Source: Pseudoxanthomonas sp. CF125
GTDB taxonomy: Bacteria > Pseudomonadota > Gammaproteobacteria > Xanthomonadales > Xanthomonadaceae
Assembly (NCBI RefSeq): GCF_900104085.1
Contig: NZ_FNLD01000004.1
Coordinates: 124,001-188,000, forward strand
Reading direction: 5' to 3'
Length of the DNA stretch: 64,000 nucleotides
Below, piece after piece: positions 18,898 to 27,779 of the stretch. Position 1 is the first letter of the stretch; each line of letters begins with the position of its first letter. The notes under the pieces are model-generated. The model had not been told where the DNA came from. It saw nothing but the letters and a program-made list of their open reading frames with translations, and made no database searches. A program made the position numbers and the translations under genes.

Positions 18898-19329
18898 GTG
18901 GACAAAGCCAGCCTCTACTTCTGGGTCAAGACCGCACATCTGGTCTTCGTGATCGCCTGGATGGCGACCGTGTTCTATCTGCCGCGGATCCTGGTCAATC
19001 TGACCGAAACCACCAGTCAGCCGGAGGTGCAGGCGCGCTTGTTGCTGATGGGGAAGAAGCTGTATCGCTTCGGCCACAACATGTTTGGATTGGCGCTGAT
19101 TCTGGGCTTGGTGTTGTGGCTCTACTTCCACATCAGCGGTGGCTGGCTGCACGCCAAGCTCACCCTGGTGATACTGATGCTGGCGCATTTCATCGTCGCC
19201 GGGCGCTGGTTGAAGGGCGTCGAGAAAGGCCGTGCATTGCCTTCTTCCAAAGCGCTGCGGTGGTTCAACGAGTTGCCGGTGCTGTTGTTGATAGCGGTGG
19301 TTTATCTGGTGCTGGCCAAGCCGTTCTGA
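18898..19329 (+). CDS. HemJ/CopD-like integral membrane protein
   Basis: The 143-residue protein starts at GTG and has four hydrophobic segments. The N-terminal pattern VKTAHLVFVIAWMATVFYLPRIL, with His14 and Arg30, and a Lys in LHAKLTLVILML (Lys87) match the conserved residues of HemJ, the heme-dependent protoporphyrinogen IX oxidase. Such genes are often labelled CopD-family. If HemJ, it would oxidise protoporphyrinogen in the inner membrane. No other heme-synthesis gene is adjacent, so this rests on motif resemblance. Downstream lies an inverted repeat pair. Confidence 0.75.
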   Translation: MDKASLYFWVKTAHLVFVIAWMATVFYLPRILVNLTETTSQPEVQARLLLMGKKLYRFGHNMFGLALILGLVLWLYFHISGGWLHAKLTLVILMLAHFIVAGRWLKGVEKGRALPSSKALRWFNELPVLLLIAVVYLVLAKPF

Positions 19330-19342
19330 CGCCGGAATCGCC

Positions 19343-19450
19343 GTAGGAGCGACGTGAGTCGCGACTGAAAAACGCGACACATCGTGGTGCCGCTTGTTCG
19401 AGCACGTTGGATCTCGCGGTGAGGCCCTTCGCGACTCACGTCGCTCCTAC
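19343..19450. repeat. Inverted intergenic repeat pair (family B)
   Basis: GTAGGAGCGACGTGAGTCGC... at 19343-19364 recurs inverted at 19429-19450, enclosing about 64 nt. It lies between the convergent HemJ-like and alkaline phosphatase genes. Confidence 0.75.
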
Positions 19451-19466
19451 GACACGCCGGGCAGCG

Positions 19467-21158
19467 TTATTTCTTCTCGAAGTCGCTGGGCTTCGGCAAT
19501 TCCACCGGTACGCCGTTGGCATCGCAGGTCTTCGCCGCGCACAGGCGCTCGCGCAAGCGGGGTGTGGCCTGAACGATGAAATGATAGATCGTGTTCTGCT
19601 CCACCGTGCCGCGCACCGCGTCGCTGCCGGGGCCGCGCGCCCAGATGCCGACGTCTTCGCCGCCATGCGATTCGGCTTTCAACGGAACCAGCGATTCCTG
19701 CAGATAGTCCGGATCTTCGGTGTCCACCGCGCTCAGGTCGGGCCTGCCTTCGCGCGCTTCGTAATTGCTGGGCGCATGCAGGAAAGTTTTGGGGCCGACC
19801 GGCTGCTGATTGCTGGCGCCCGTGTTTCCGGGTCCGTTGGCATAGGTGAGCGTGGTGAATACCTGTCCGGTCGCGTCGCGCGCCAGATCACCCGGCGTAT
19901 CGTCTTCGCCGCCCATGCCGCGGACCTTGCCCAGGATGGGATTGCCGCGTACCGGATAACCCACGAAATTGAGCGTATGCGAATGGTCCGCGGTCACCAG
20001 GATCAAGGTGTCCTCCGGCGAGGTGGCCTCGGCCGCCGCTCTCACTGCGTCGGAAAGCGCAATGGTTTCGTCCAGCGCACGGAACGCATTCCCGTAATGG
20101 TTGGCGTGGTCTATGCGCCCGCCTTCCACCATCAGCACATAACCGTCCGGATTGCGCGACAGCGTGCGTATCGCTGCGCTGGTCATTTCCGCCAGCGAGG
20201 GCTCACCGTCGGGGCCTTTATTGCGGTCGTGGTCGAACTGCATGTGGTCGGGTTCGAACAACCCAAGCAGCGCCGGCGCGTCGCCGGCCGCTTCGAGTCC
20301 GCGCTTGTCCCAGACATAAGCGCCCTGCGGATGGGCATGGCGCCATTCTTCGACCAGATCGCGTCCATCCAGGCGTTGGCCGACCTTGTCGTCGTATTCG
20401 GGGTCGCGTTGTTCGACGGTGGTGTATTCGCCGCGGCCTCCACCCAGCGCCACCGTGGGGCCCTTTCCGAAGTGCGGACTCACGAGCTGCTGCGCTATGT
20501 CCCTGCAACCATGCGCTTTGGCTTCGGCCGGCACGTCGGTGTCGTTTTCCCAGTTGCGTTCCGGGGCATGGGCGTAGGTGGCGGCGGGCGTTGCATGAGT
20601 AAGGCGGGTGGTAGTGACGACGCCGGTGGCCATGCCGGCGCTGTCGGCAAGCTCAAGCCAGGTGAGCGCGGATTTGCGCAAGCTGTCGGCGCAGTCGTCG
20701 CGCGTGCCGGCAGTGACGCCGATAGCGCCCATATGCGTCTTCACGCCGGTAGTGATCGCGGTCATGGTGCCGGCCGAGTCCGGCGTCTGCGAATCGGTGT
20801 TGTAGGTCTTGCTCAACGCGGTGTTGGGAAAGGTTTCCCACGACAGCTGGTTCTCTTCGCCGGGGCCGCCTTTGCGTTGGCCTTCCAGGATGCGGGCGGC
20901 GGCCACGGTGGTCAGGCTCATGCCGTCGCCCAGGAACAGGATCACGTTCTTCGCGCGCCCTTTCATCGCGCCGTTGCCCGCCGCGCGCGCTGCGCCGCTG
21001 CGGTACCACCAGGCGGGAGTTTCTCCTGCGGGATGCGCGACGGCAGGTACTTCGATGGCGGTGGGTGCGGGCGGCTGGCTGCGGTCAGGCGTTGTCGCGG
21101 CGCAGGCGGTAAGCAGGGTTAGGGAAAGGCAAGTCAAAGCAGGGGCCAATCGACGCAT
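19467..21158 (-). CDS. PhoA-family alkaline phosphatase, lipoprotein
   Basis: The 563-residue precursor has a lipoprotein signal ending LTAC (Cys19). It then shows the alkaline phosphatase core: NVILFLGDGM (metal ligand Asp78), TDSQTPDSAGTMTA with nucleophile Ser128, VEGGRIDHANHYGNA, LILVTADHSHTLN and ESHGGEDVGIWARGPG. It hydrolyses phosphomonoesters at the cell surface using two zinc and one magnesium. At 563 residues it is longer than E. coli PhoA. ATG 21158 was chosen for the lipobox and the preceding GGAACC; an ATG 12 bp upstream is possible. No Pho box was recognised. Confidence 0.9.
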   Translation of the reverse strand: MRRLAPALTCLSLTLLTACAATTPDRSQPPAPTAIEVPAVAHPAGETPAWWYRSGAARAAGNGAMKGRAKNVILFLGDGMSLTTVAAARILEGQRKGGPGEENQLSWETFPNTALSKTYNTDSQTPDSAGTMTAITTGVKTHMGAIGVTAGTRDDCADSLRKSALTWLELADSAGMATGVVTTTRLTHATPAATYAHAPERNWENDTDVPAEAKAHGCRDIAQQLVSPHFGKGPTVALGGGRGEYTTVEQRDPEYDDKVGQRLDGRDLVEEWRHAHPQGAYVWDKRGLEAAGDAPALLGLFEPDHMQFDHDRNKGPDGEPSLAEMTSAAIRTLSRNPDGYVLMVEGGRIDHANHYGNAFRALDETIALSDAVRAAAEATSPEDTLILVTADHSHTLNFVGYPVRGNPILGKVRGMGGEDDTPGDLARDATGQVFTTLTYANGPGNTGASNQQPVGPKTFLHAPSNYEAREGRPDLSAVDTEDPDYLQESLVPLKAESHGGEDVGIWARGPGSDAVRGTVEQNTIYHFIVQATPRLRERLCAAKTCDANGVPVELPKPSDFEKK

Positions 21159-21298
21159 CACGGGTTCCATGCAAGGCAATGCGCGATTATGCCCGCGGCA
21201 CAGTGTCCTGCCGATGACATTGCGCAATTCCAATGCTGCCGTCGCGCCGCAGGACCAGCTGGGCTATCGTTCGCATACGTTTATTGCAGGCCGATGAA

Positions 21299-22648
21299 AT
21301 GAAGCTAGTGGCTGCCTGGTTCAAAATCCCGTTCTGGCAACGCGTGGTCGCCGGTTTCGTGCTGGGCGCGCTGGCGGGTTGGGCGTTCGGGCCTTCGGCG
21401 GAAACCTGGTTCGGTCCGCTGGGCGATCTGTACGTCACCCTGATCAAGATGATCGCCATACCGCTGGTGTTCTTCGCGGTGATCAATGCGGTGTCCAGCC
21501 TGCACGGCCAGAAATCGGTCGCCGCGCTGGGCGGACGCACCTTCCTGTGGTTCGTGATCACCGCCGTGCTGGCGGTGGGCGTGGGCCTTGCGGTGGGGAT
21601 AGTGATACAGCCCGGTGTGGGCGTGACCACGCTGCAGGTCGATCCCAACTATGTGCCCAAGGACGTTCCCAGTCCGATCCAAGTGCTGCTGAATGTGGTG
21701 CCTTCCAATCCATTCCAGGCGCTGACCGGCATCGGCACGGTGAAGAACGCAGCCGGCGAAACCGTGCTGGCCGCAGGCAAGGGCTCGATCCTGCCGGTGA
21801 TCTTCTTCGCCATGTTGCTGGGCTTCGCCCTGGTGAAGCTGGGCGAACGCGTGGCCGGCGCGCGCAAGCTGGCCGGCGAAGCGAGCGAGGTGATGATCCA
21901 GGTCACGCGCTTCGTGCTCGAAGTCACCCCCATCGGTACCTTCGGTCTGATCGCGGCGCTGGTGGGCGCCTATGGCTTCGAAAAGCTGCTGCCGCTGTTG
22001 AGCTTCGTCGGCGCGCTGTACCTTGCCTGCGCCCTGCATATCGTCTTCGTCTACAGCGGCTTGCTGTTGGCGCATGGATTGAACCCGCTCAAGTTCTTCC
22101 GCGGCGCGGCGGCCGGCATGCAGGTAGCGTTCGTCAGCTCATCGAGTTTTGCGGCGATGCCGGCCTCCATCCGCAGCGTCACCCACAACCTGGGTGTCGA
22201 CAAGGACTACGCTTCTTTCGCGGTGCCGTTGGGCGCCAGCATCAAGATGGACGGTTGCGGTGCGATCTATCCGGCTTTGTGCGCGGTGTTCATTTCCCAA
22301 TACACCGGACATCCGTTGAGCGCGGACCAGTACTTCATCGTGATGATCGCCTCGGTGCTGGGCAGCTTCGGCACCGCCGGTGTGCCCGGCACGGCGGTGG
22401 TGATGGCAACTGTGGTGCTGAGCGCTGCGGGCCTGCCGCTGGAAACCATCGGCTATCTGTATGCGATCGACCGGGTGCTGGACATGATGCGCACCATGAC
22501 CAACGTCACCGGACAGATGCTGGTGCCGGTGCTGGTGGCGAAGGAGACCGGGGTGCTGGACCGCAAGATCTACGATGCGGCGCCTACCAACATCGGCCTC
22601 GAAGACGAGGACCTGAAGGCACCGGAGAAACTACGTGAGCGAGCTTGA
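21299..22648 (+). CDS. Dicarboxylate/amino-acid:cation symporter (DAACS)
   Basis: The 449-residue membrane protein has the DAACS/GltP layout: LYVTLIKMIAIPLVFFAVINAVSS in helix 3, the serine-rich reentrant loop FVSSSSFAAMPASI (about 285), then KMDGCGAIYPALCAVF and the second reentrant GSFGTAGVPGTAVVM. It would import C4-dicarboxylates, glutamate/aspartate or neutral amino acids with sodium or protons. Exact substrate is not readable. The ATG at 21299 (MKLVAAWFK) is preferred to an upstream ATG in an extension without homology. It overlaps the GNAT gene by 14 bp. Confidence 0.9.
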   Translation: MKLVAAWFKIPFWQRVVAGFVLGALAGWAFGPSAETWFGPLGDLYVTLIKMIAIPLVFFAVINAVSSLHGQKSVAALGGRTFLWFVITAVLAVGVGLAVGIVIQPGVGVTTLQVDPNYVPKDVPSPIQVLLNVVPSNPFQALTGIGTVKNAAGETVLAAGKGSILPVIFFAMLLGFALVKLGERVAGARKLAGEASEVMIQVTRFVLEVTPIGTFGLIAALVGAYGFEKLLPLLSFVGALYLACALHIVFVYSGLLLAHGLNPLKFFRGAAAGMQVAFVSSSSFAAMPASIRSVTHNLGVDKDYASFAVPLGASIKMDGCGAIYPALCAVFISQYTGHPLSADQYFIVMIASVLGSFGTAGVPGTAVVMATVVLSAAGLPLETIGYLYAIDRVLDMMRTMTNVTGQMLVPVLVAKETGVLDRKIYDAAPTNIGLEDEDLKAPEKLRERA

Positions 22649-23057
22649 AGAGATCGTCCTGGTGGAACGTTTCCCTGGCGTGGACGACTACCGTCGCCTG
22701 CGCAGCGTGTCCGGGCTGTCGCCAAAATCGGCGGAGGCGGCTGCGCGAGGGCTGGCGAACACGCTGTATGGAGTCAGCTTGAAGAAGGGTGACGACACCA
22801 TAGGCATGGGCCGGATCATCGGCGACGGCGGTTGCTTCTTCGTCGTGGTCGACATAGCGGTGCAGCCCGAATACCAGCGGCGCGGGCTCGGCAAACGCAT
22901 CATGACGGCGCTCGATGCCTGGCTGCGCGTCCACACCCTGGATTCTTCCAATGTTTCCTTGTTCGCCGATGGCGACGCGCGGCATCTGTATGCCCAATAC
23001 GGATTCGTCGAGGCCGGTCCGGTTTCGGTAGGGATGGACTACACCGTCAGAAGATGA
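22635..23057 (+). CDS. GNAT-family N-acetyltransferase
   Basis: The 140-residue protein starts at a GTG inside the symporter 3' end. It has the acetyl-CoA-binding motif VAVQPEYQRRGLGKRIM-type segment (VQPEYQRRGLGKRIMTALDAWL, about 76-97) and LFADGDARHLYAQYGFVEAGP near the C-terminus. The N-terminal YRRLRSVSGLSPKS is seen in small GNATs that acetylate metabolites. Substrate unknown; coupling with the symporter suggests action on an imported compound (inference). Confidence 0.87.
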   Translation: MSELEEIVLVERFPGVDDYRRLRSVSGLSPKSAEAAARGLANTLYGVSLKKGDDTIGMGRIIGDGGCFFVVVDIAVQPEYQRRGLGKRIMTALDAWLRVHTLDSSNVSLFADGDARHLYAQYGFVEAGPVSVGMDYTVRR

Positions 23058-23060
23058 CTT

Positions 23061-23468
23061 TCAGATTTCGTTGCGGGGCATCGCCATCAGCGCGGCCAGG
23101 ACCGCGAACGGAATCGGCAGCAGCACGCCGACCACGGTCATCCATTCGGCGTTGGGAATGAGCGTGGCATAGACGATCACCGTGGCCGTCAGCAAACCCC
23201 CGATCACCAGCGCCGCGCCACCGCGGTGCGCATGCGAGATCCTTGCCGCCGTCCAGCCGCCCAGCAGTCCCGCCAGCGCCCAAGCGCCCAGGATGCAGGC
23301 CAAGGCGGAGGAGGGGGTCGCCGCGGCGTAAGCCGATAACGATTCGTTGGTGGCGAAATCGGCGTGTGTCGGCAGCGGGTAGATCTGCGCTATGCCGTAC
23401 CAGCAGCCGATCAGCGCCAGGCTGGCGACCAGCGCGCCAGAGAAAGTCCCCAAAACTGTGCGTACCAT
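23061..23468 (-). CDS. Four-helix membrane protein, paralogue of the gene at 24469-24891
   Basis: This 135-residue protein has four predicted hydrophobic segments (TFSGALVASLALIGCWYG, ALACILGAWALAGLLGG, ALVIGGLLTATVIVYAT, VVGVLLPIPFAVLAALM). It shares with the protein two genes upstream an RTxLG start, an IYPxP site, an AATPSSALA/AASPSAALA element, GGWxAARI and LLPIP. The shared pattern indicates duplication. The two copies flank the bile acid:sodium symporter-family gene on the same strand. Function unknown. Confidence 0.75.
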   Translation of the reverse strand: MVRTVLGTFSGALVASLALIGCWYGIAQIYPLPTHADFATNESLSAYAAATPSSALACILGAWALAGLLGGWTAARISHAHRGGAALVIGGLLTATVIVYATLIPNAEWMTVVGVLLPIPFAVLAALMAMPRNEI

Positions 23469-23546
23469 CGCATTGTTCTCCTAGGTTCGAACTACAAGCA
23501 TGGCGCGACTAAAACGAACTCGCAACCCATTGGCCCGGCAAGGCTT

Positions 23547-24413
23547 TCACGCAGGCTCCCGCGCCCGCCGATTGAGCGTGAAAGCGAACACCGCCGCGGT
23601 CGCGAACATCAACAGGCTGTAGACGGCGGCCGGCACCGAGATTCTGGCGTTGCCCAGCACGTTGAGCGCTATGAAGATGGCCAGGGTGCCGTTGTGGATC
23701 CCGATCTCCATGGCGATGGCGATGGCCTGACGCCGCGGCAACTTCAGCGCGATGGGCGCGGCGTAGCCCACGCCCATGCTGATCAGGTTGAAGGACAGGC
23801 ACGCCAGTCCCACCACCGCGAAGAAACTTATCAGCGTGTCGCGTTCCTGCGCCACCGCGCCCGCCACCAGCAACACCAGCACCAGCACCGACAGCAGCCG
23901 CAGGGGGTTTTCCACGCGCGCGGCGAATCGCGGCGCGTACGCCCGCACCACCATGCCGATGACGACCGGGAACACGATGATTACCGCGACTTCGATCACC
24001 TTGCGCACCGGCGGCGGCACGTACTGGCCGGCGCCAAGGAAATATTCCAGCGACAGGTTGAGGATCAACGGCAGGGTCAGCAGGCAGAGCAGGCTGTTGA
24101 TCGCGGTCAGGGTGATGTTGAGCGCCACATCGCCGCGCGCCAGGTGGCTGTAGATATTGGCGGTGGCGCCGCCGGGCGATGCCGCCAGCAGCATCAGCCC
24201 CACCGCCAGTTCAGGCGGCAGGCCAAAAGCCAGCGCCAGTGCGAACGCCACGGCAGGCAGTATCAGCACCTGCAGGATCAGGCCCGTCAGCACCGCCCGC
24301 GGATAGCGCGCGACGCGGCGGAAATCGTCCAGCGTCAGCCCCATGCCCAGGCCCAGCATGATCACGCCCAGGGCTAGCGGCAATAGCAAATTGGTCAGCA
24401 AGGAAGCCTGCAT
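23547..24413 (-). CDS. Bile acid:sodium symporter (BASS) family transporter
   Basis: The 288-residue protein has nine or ten hydrophobic segments. Family landmarks are LGLGMGLTLDDFRRVARYPRA near residue 25, LLAASPGGATANIYSHLARGDVALN near 80 (the first crossover region) and AIAMEIGIHNGTLAIFIALN near 235 (the second). BASS proteins carry organic anions such as pyruvate, pantoate or sterol acids with sodium. The bacterial substrate here is unknown. It lies between two paralogous four-helix proteins on the same strand. Confidence 0.9.
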   Translation of the reverse strand: MQASLLTNLLLPLALGVIMLGLGMGLTLDDFRRVARYPRAVLTGLILQVLILPAVAFALALAFGLPPELAVGLMLLAASPGGATANIYSHLARGDVALNITLTAINSLLCLLTLPLILNLSLEYFLGAGQYVPPPVRKVIEVAVIIVFPVVIGMVVRAYAPRFAARVENPLRLLSVLVLVLLVAGAVAQERDTLISFFAVVGLACLSFNLISMGVGYAAPIALKLPRRQAIAIAMEIGIHNGTLAIFIALNVLGNARISVPAAVYSLLMFATAAVFAFTLNRRAREPA

Positions 24414-24468
24414 CGTCTATCTCCTCGGCGCGACGGAAGCTTTTACCGCCGGCATCGCGGGCGCATGC

Positions 24469-24891
24469 TCAAGCCGTTGTCGGTGGGCGTGTGTTGCGCT
24501 GCTTCGCCAGGCGCGCGGCGACAAGCGCGGCCGGTATCGGCAGCAGAATGCCCAGAACGCTCATCCAGAGGGGATGGTTAGGCATCATCGCAATCATTCC
24601 CGCCACGCCTGCCATAACGCCCAGCGCGACCAGGACCGCGGCGACCCGTGGATGCTTCGCGATCCGCGCGGCGACCCAGCCGCCGGCGAAAGCGCCCAAT
24701 ACCCAGGCCAGCACCACCATGGCCAATGCGGCCGAGGGCGAGGCGGCCAGTATTTTCTCGAGGTCGGCCGTTTGCATGGGATCCAATCCGGCCGGAGGCG
24801 GATAGATCAGGTGGCTGGCGAATTCGATGCCCGCCACCACCAGCCACATCACCAATACGCCGACCACCACGCCAAGCAAGGTACGCCACAT
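24469..24891 (-). CDS. Four-helix membrane protein, paralogue of the gene at 23061-23468
   Basis: The 140-residue protein starts MWRTLLGVVVGVLVMW after a GGGGA ribosome site at 24891. Four hydrophobic segments are visible, with AAARIAKH-type loop GGWVAARIAKHPRVAA and the end motif VLGILLPIPAALVAARL. Similarity to the other copy is clear over the whole length. It could be a small membrane partner of the transporter between them, but no family function is known to me. Confidence 0.75.
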   Translation of the reverse strand: MWRTLLGVVVGVLVMWLVVAGIEFASHLIYPPPAGLDPMQTADLEKILAASPSAALAMVVLAWVLGAFAGGWVAARIAKHPRVAAVLVALGVMAGVAGMIAMMPNHPLWMSVLGILLPIPAALVAARLAKQRNTRPPTTA

Positions 24892-25000
24892 CGGTCGATC
24901 CCCATCCGAACCCCGTGCCGCGCAGGATGACGCCAAGCCTTGCGGCCTGCAACCGGATAAGCTGCAATCTGGCACCAAGAATGATGCGGGAGATCGATGC

Positions 25001-25516
25001 ATGAGCGGCGAACAACGCGAACTGACTTTCCGTTTCCTGGCCGAACCCACCGATGTGAACTACGGCGGCAAGGTGCACGGCGGGGTGGTGATGAAGTGGA
25101 TCGATCAGGTGGGCTACGCCGCGGCGGTGGGCTGGAGCGGCCACTACAGCGTGACCGTGGCGGTAGGCGGCATCCGCTTCGTCGCACCCATCCGCATCAG
25201 CGATCTGGTCACGGTTACGGCCACCCTGGTCTACACCGGCACCAGCAGCATGCATTTCGCCGTCGATGTGCGCGCACGCGATCCTGGGCTGGACGCCAGC
25301 CAGGCGGAGAACCGTTTGTGCACCCACTGCATCATCGTGTTCGTGGCGCTGGATGGCGTGGAAGGCAAGCCCATGCCGGTGCCTTCCTGGAAGCCCGAGA
25401 CCGACGACGACCGGCGCATGTCCGAGTATGCGATCAAGGTGATGGAGTTGAGCAAGGGTATCGAACAGACCATCGCCCACTATCAGCAGCCCACAACGAA
25501 GAAGGCCGCGGATTAG
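25001..25516 (+). CDS. Acyl-CoA thioesterase, hotdog fold (YciA/BACH-like)
   Basis: The 171-residue protein has a single hotdog domain: EPTDVNYGGKVHGGVVMKWIDQVGYAAA (with the HGG.VM..ID.. pattern), VTVAVGGIRFVAPIRISDLVTV and HCIIVFVALDGVEGKP. Such enzymes hydrolyse medium- to long-chain acyl-CoAs. ATG 25001 follows GCGGGAG; the upstream frame is not conserved. It stands alone and converges on the NlpC/P60 gene. Confidence 0.9.
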   Translation: MSGEQRELTFRFLAEPTDVNYGGKVHGGVVMKWIDQVGYAAAVGWSGHYSVTVAVGGIRFVAPIRISDLVTVTATLVYTGTSSMHFAVDVRARDPGLDASQAENRLCTHCIIVFVALDGVEGKPMPVPSWKPETDDDRRMSEYAIKVMELSKGIEQTIAHYQQPTTKKAAD

Positions 25517-25552
25517 GCGGCCTTCGGACAGTATTGAAGCTGGGTATACGCG

Positions 25553-26368
25553 TTACATCGCAACGCGGCGCGCCTGCATGAACTTGGCGCTCCAGTAGCC
25601 GGTGAGCAGGCTGTCCACGCGCACGTCCTTGCCGGTGCTGGGCGAGTGCAGGAAGCGGCCTTCGCCGACATAGATCCCCACATGGTTGACCCGGCCCTTG
25701 CGGCCGAAGAACACCAGGTCGCCCTGGCGCAGCTCGTCGCGGTTCTTGATCAGTTCGGCGTCGGTCTTGCTGGCCATGTCGCGCGACACGCGCGGTAGCT
25801 CGATGCCCAGCGCGGTGCGGAAGACATAACCGACCAGACCGCTGCAGTCGAAGCCGCTGTCGGGCGAAGTGCCGCCCCAGCGGTACGGCGTGCCCAGCAG
25901 GGTCAGCGCGCGCTTGAGTACGGTCTGCACGTTGCCGCCGTCTTCCTTTGCGGCCAGCACGCCGGTGTTGCTGAGGTCGTAATTGGCCAGCAGGCGGCTC
26001 AGGTCGCCGGCGAACATGGCCGAACGGTCCAGCATCGGCATGGTGTCGCTGGCAGCCAGGCGCGGCAGCAGGGCGGTCAGGGTAGCGGCGGCGGCTTGCG
26101 CGGCCTTGTCGCGGACGACGCTGGAAGCGGTTTTCTCGGCAACGGCCGGCGCAGGCTTGGAGACGGCATCGGCGACCACGGCATCGGCGCTGGCGGCGAC
26201 CAGAGTGGTGGCGGGGACGTTTTCCAGTGGGGTCGGCGCAGGCGCGGTCTGGGCCTGGACCGAAAAAGCCGCCATGCAAAAGGCGGCCGAACAGAAGAGG
26301 GTAAGGGTCACGCCCCGGAGGGGGCGGCGGGCGGCGGGCAGGCCTTTTTGCAGGTCGTCGGTCGTCAC
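25553..26368 (-). CDS. Exported NlpC/P60 (C40) cell-wall hydrolase
   Basis: This 271-residue precursor has a signal peptide (LTLFCSAAFCMAAFSVQA), an Ala-rich linker of about 70 residues, and a C-terminal NlpC/P60 domain: LLGTPYRWGGTSPDSGFDCSG (catalytic Cys), GRVNHVGIYVGEGRFLHSPS (catalytic His and third polar residue). It is predicted to cleave D-Glu-meso-DAP bonds in peptidoglycan stem peptides. A second paralogous hydrolase lies 108 bp upstream on the same strand. Confidence 0.92.
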   Translation of the reverse strand: MTTDDLQKGLPAARRPLRGVTLTLFCSAAFCMAAFSVQAQTAPAPTPLENVPATTLVAASADAVVADAVSKPAPAVAEKTASSVVRDKAAQAAAATLTALLPRLAASDTMPMLDRSAMFAGDLSRLLANYDLSNTGVLAAKEDGGNVQTVLKRALTLLGTPYRWGGTSPDSGFDCSGLVGYVFRTALGIELPRVSRDMASKTDAELIKNRDELRQGDLVFFGRKGRVNHVGIYVGEGRFLHSPSTGKDVRVDSLLTGYWSAKFMQARRVAM

Positions 26369-26476
26369 GCGGAATTCTGTGTAGCGAATTAGGCAACGAT
26401 CATGCCGTCATCAGTCCTTCACGTGGTTCAAATTTCGTTAGAAAACCGTGAACGTAACGCGATTTGTGTCACATTT

Positions 26477-27058
26477 TCAGTTCAGTACGCGTTTGGCGCC
26501 GGAATAATGGTCACGCCAGTAAGGGCCGTCCAACCGGTCCAGCCGCACCGTCCCACCGGTGCTGGGCGCATGCACGAAACGCCCTTCGCCAACGTAAATA
26601 CCCACGTGGCTCACGTTGCCTTTGCTGCCGAAGAACACCAGATCGGCGGCGGCCAGCTTCTCCGGGGCGATCCGCGGCCCCTGAATGCCGGCAAGCTCGC
26701 GCGAGGTGCGCGGCAGGCGCAGATCCAGCATGTCGCGATAGACGTAGGCGACCAGGCCGCTGCAATCGAAACCCGATTCGGGGGTATTTCCCCCATAGGT
26801 ATAAGGCGTGCCCACCAGGCCGATGGCCCGCATCAACACCGCATTGGCGGCCTGGGGATCGGCGGGCCTGACCTGCGGCCAGTGCCGCTGGCTTGCGCCG
26901 GTGGGCGCGGTGGGGCGCACCTGCTCCTTGCCGCATGCGGCCAACAGCAGCGTAAGCACAAGCAGGGCCGCACCACGGAAAGCGACGCCGCGACCTGCCG
27001 CGCTACGGGCGGCAACTGGCGTGGGACCCGGCAAGCCGGGATAATGCGCGGCCTTCAT
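26477..27058 (-). CDS. Lipoprotein NlpC/P60 (C40) cell-wall hydrolase
   Basis: The 193-residue precursor has a lipobox (LLAAC) near residue 45 and a compact NlpC/P60 domain: IGLVGTPYTYGGNTPESGFDCSG (nucleophile Cys), GNVSHVGIYVGEGRFVHAPS (His, His). It is like E. coli Spr/MepS and NlpC in size and anchoring. The start could also be 36 bp upstream (27094). It is divergent from slyD with start regions overlapping by position; the second hydrolase follows downstream. Confidence 0.9.
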   Translation of the reverse strand: MKAAHYPGLPGPTPVAARSAAGRGVAFRGAALLVLTLLLAACGKEQVRPTAPTGASQRHWPQVRPADPQAANAVLMRAIGLVGTPYTYGGNTPESGFDCSGLVAYVYRDMLDLRLPRTSRELAGIQGPRIAPEKLAAADLVFFGSKGNVSHVGIYVGEGRFVHAPSTGGTVRLDRLDGPYWRDHYSGAKRVLN

Positions 27059-27153
27059 TGCGGGCAATATTGACCGCAATCCCCTGCGGCCCACAAGCCG
27101 CCCCCGTCTGCGATCGCCCAGTCAAGCGCGGTGCAGCCCAGCCAGAGCCGAAC

Positions 27154-27633
27154 ATGAAAATCGCAAAAGACAGCGTGGTCCGTTTCCACTACACCGTATC
27201 GGAGGTGGGCCAGGAATCGCTGGAAAGTTCCAAAGACCGCGAACCGTTGGCCATCCTGTACGGCCACGGCAACATCATCCCGGGCCTGGAAACGGCCATG
27301 CTGGATCGCGAAGCCGGCGCCAGCTTCGGCGTGGACGTCGCCGCGGCCGATGCCTATGGCGAAAAGCGCGACGGCCTGAGCCAGCGCGTGCCCAAGAAGC
27401 ATTTCGGCGCGCAGAAGCTCGAGCCCGGCATGCAGGTGGTCTTGCAGACCAACTTCGGCCCGCGCGCGGTGACCGTCCAGAAAGTCGGCATGAGCGTGGT
27501 CGATGTCGACCTGAACCATCCGATGGCCGGCAAGGATCTGCATTTCGACGTGGAAATCGTGGAAGTGCGCGAAGCCACCGCCGAGGAACTGGAACACGGC
27601 CATGTGCATGGCGACGGCGGCCACCACCACTGA
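27154..27633 (+). CDS. slyD: SlyD-like FKBP peptidyl-prolyl isomerase
   Basis: The 159-residue protein begins MKIAKDSVVRFHYTV and has the FKBP core YGHGNIIPGLETAMLDREAG with an inserted IF domain (residues about 70-125: YGEKRDGLSQRVPKKHFG...VDVDLNHPMAGKDLHFDVEIVEV). It ends in a His-rich tail (HGHVHGDGGHHH). SlyD combines proline isomerase and chaperone activity and binds nickel through such a tail. A hairpin with terminator features follows. Confidence 0.92.
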   Translation: MKIAKDSVVRFHYTVSEVGQESLESSKDREPLAILYGHGNIIPGLETAMLDREAGASFGVDVAAADAYGEKRDGLSQRVPKKHFGAQKLEPGMQVVLQTNFGPRAVTVQKVGMSVVDVDLNHPMAGKDLHFDVEIVEVREATAEELEHGHVHGDGGHHH

Positions 27634-27654
27634 TACAAACTCCGGATCGATACG

Positions 27655-27680
27655 GACGGCTCGCCCAGGCGGGCCGTCTT
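27655..27680 (+). terminator. Probable factor-independent terminator of slyD
   Basis: GACGGCTCGCC pairs with GGCGGGCCGTC (one G-U pair) across a two-base CA gap, followed by TTCGT. The T-run is short. It sits 22 bp after the slyD stop. Confidence 0.6.
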
Positions 27681-27779
27681 CGTATCCGGCGGGCGGTGGC
27701 AGGATTCCGGCTCCTGTCGTTCGGCCATGCATGAAGACGCGCGGCGCATACAGATCCGTCGCTGCCATAGACTAGGGCG

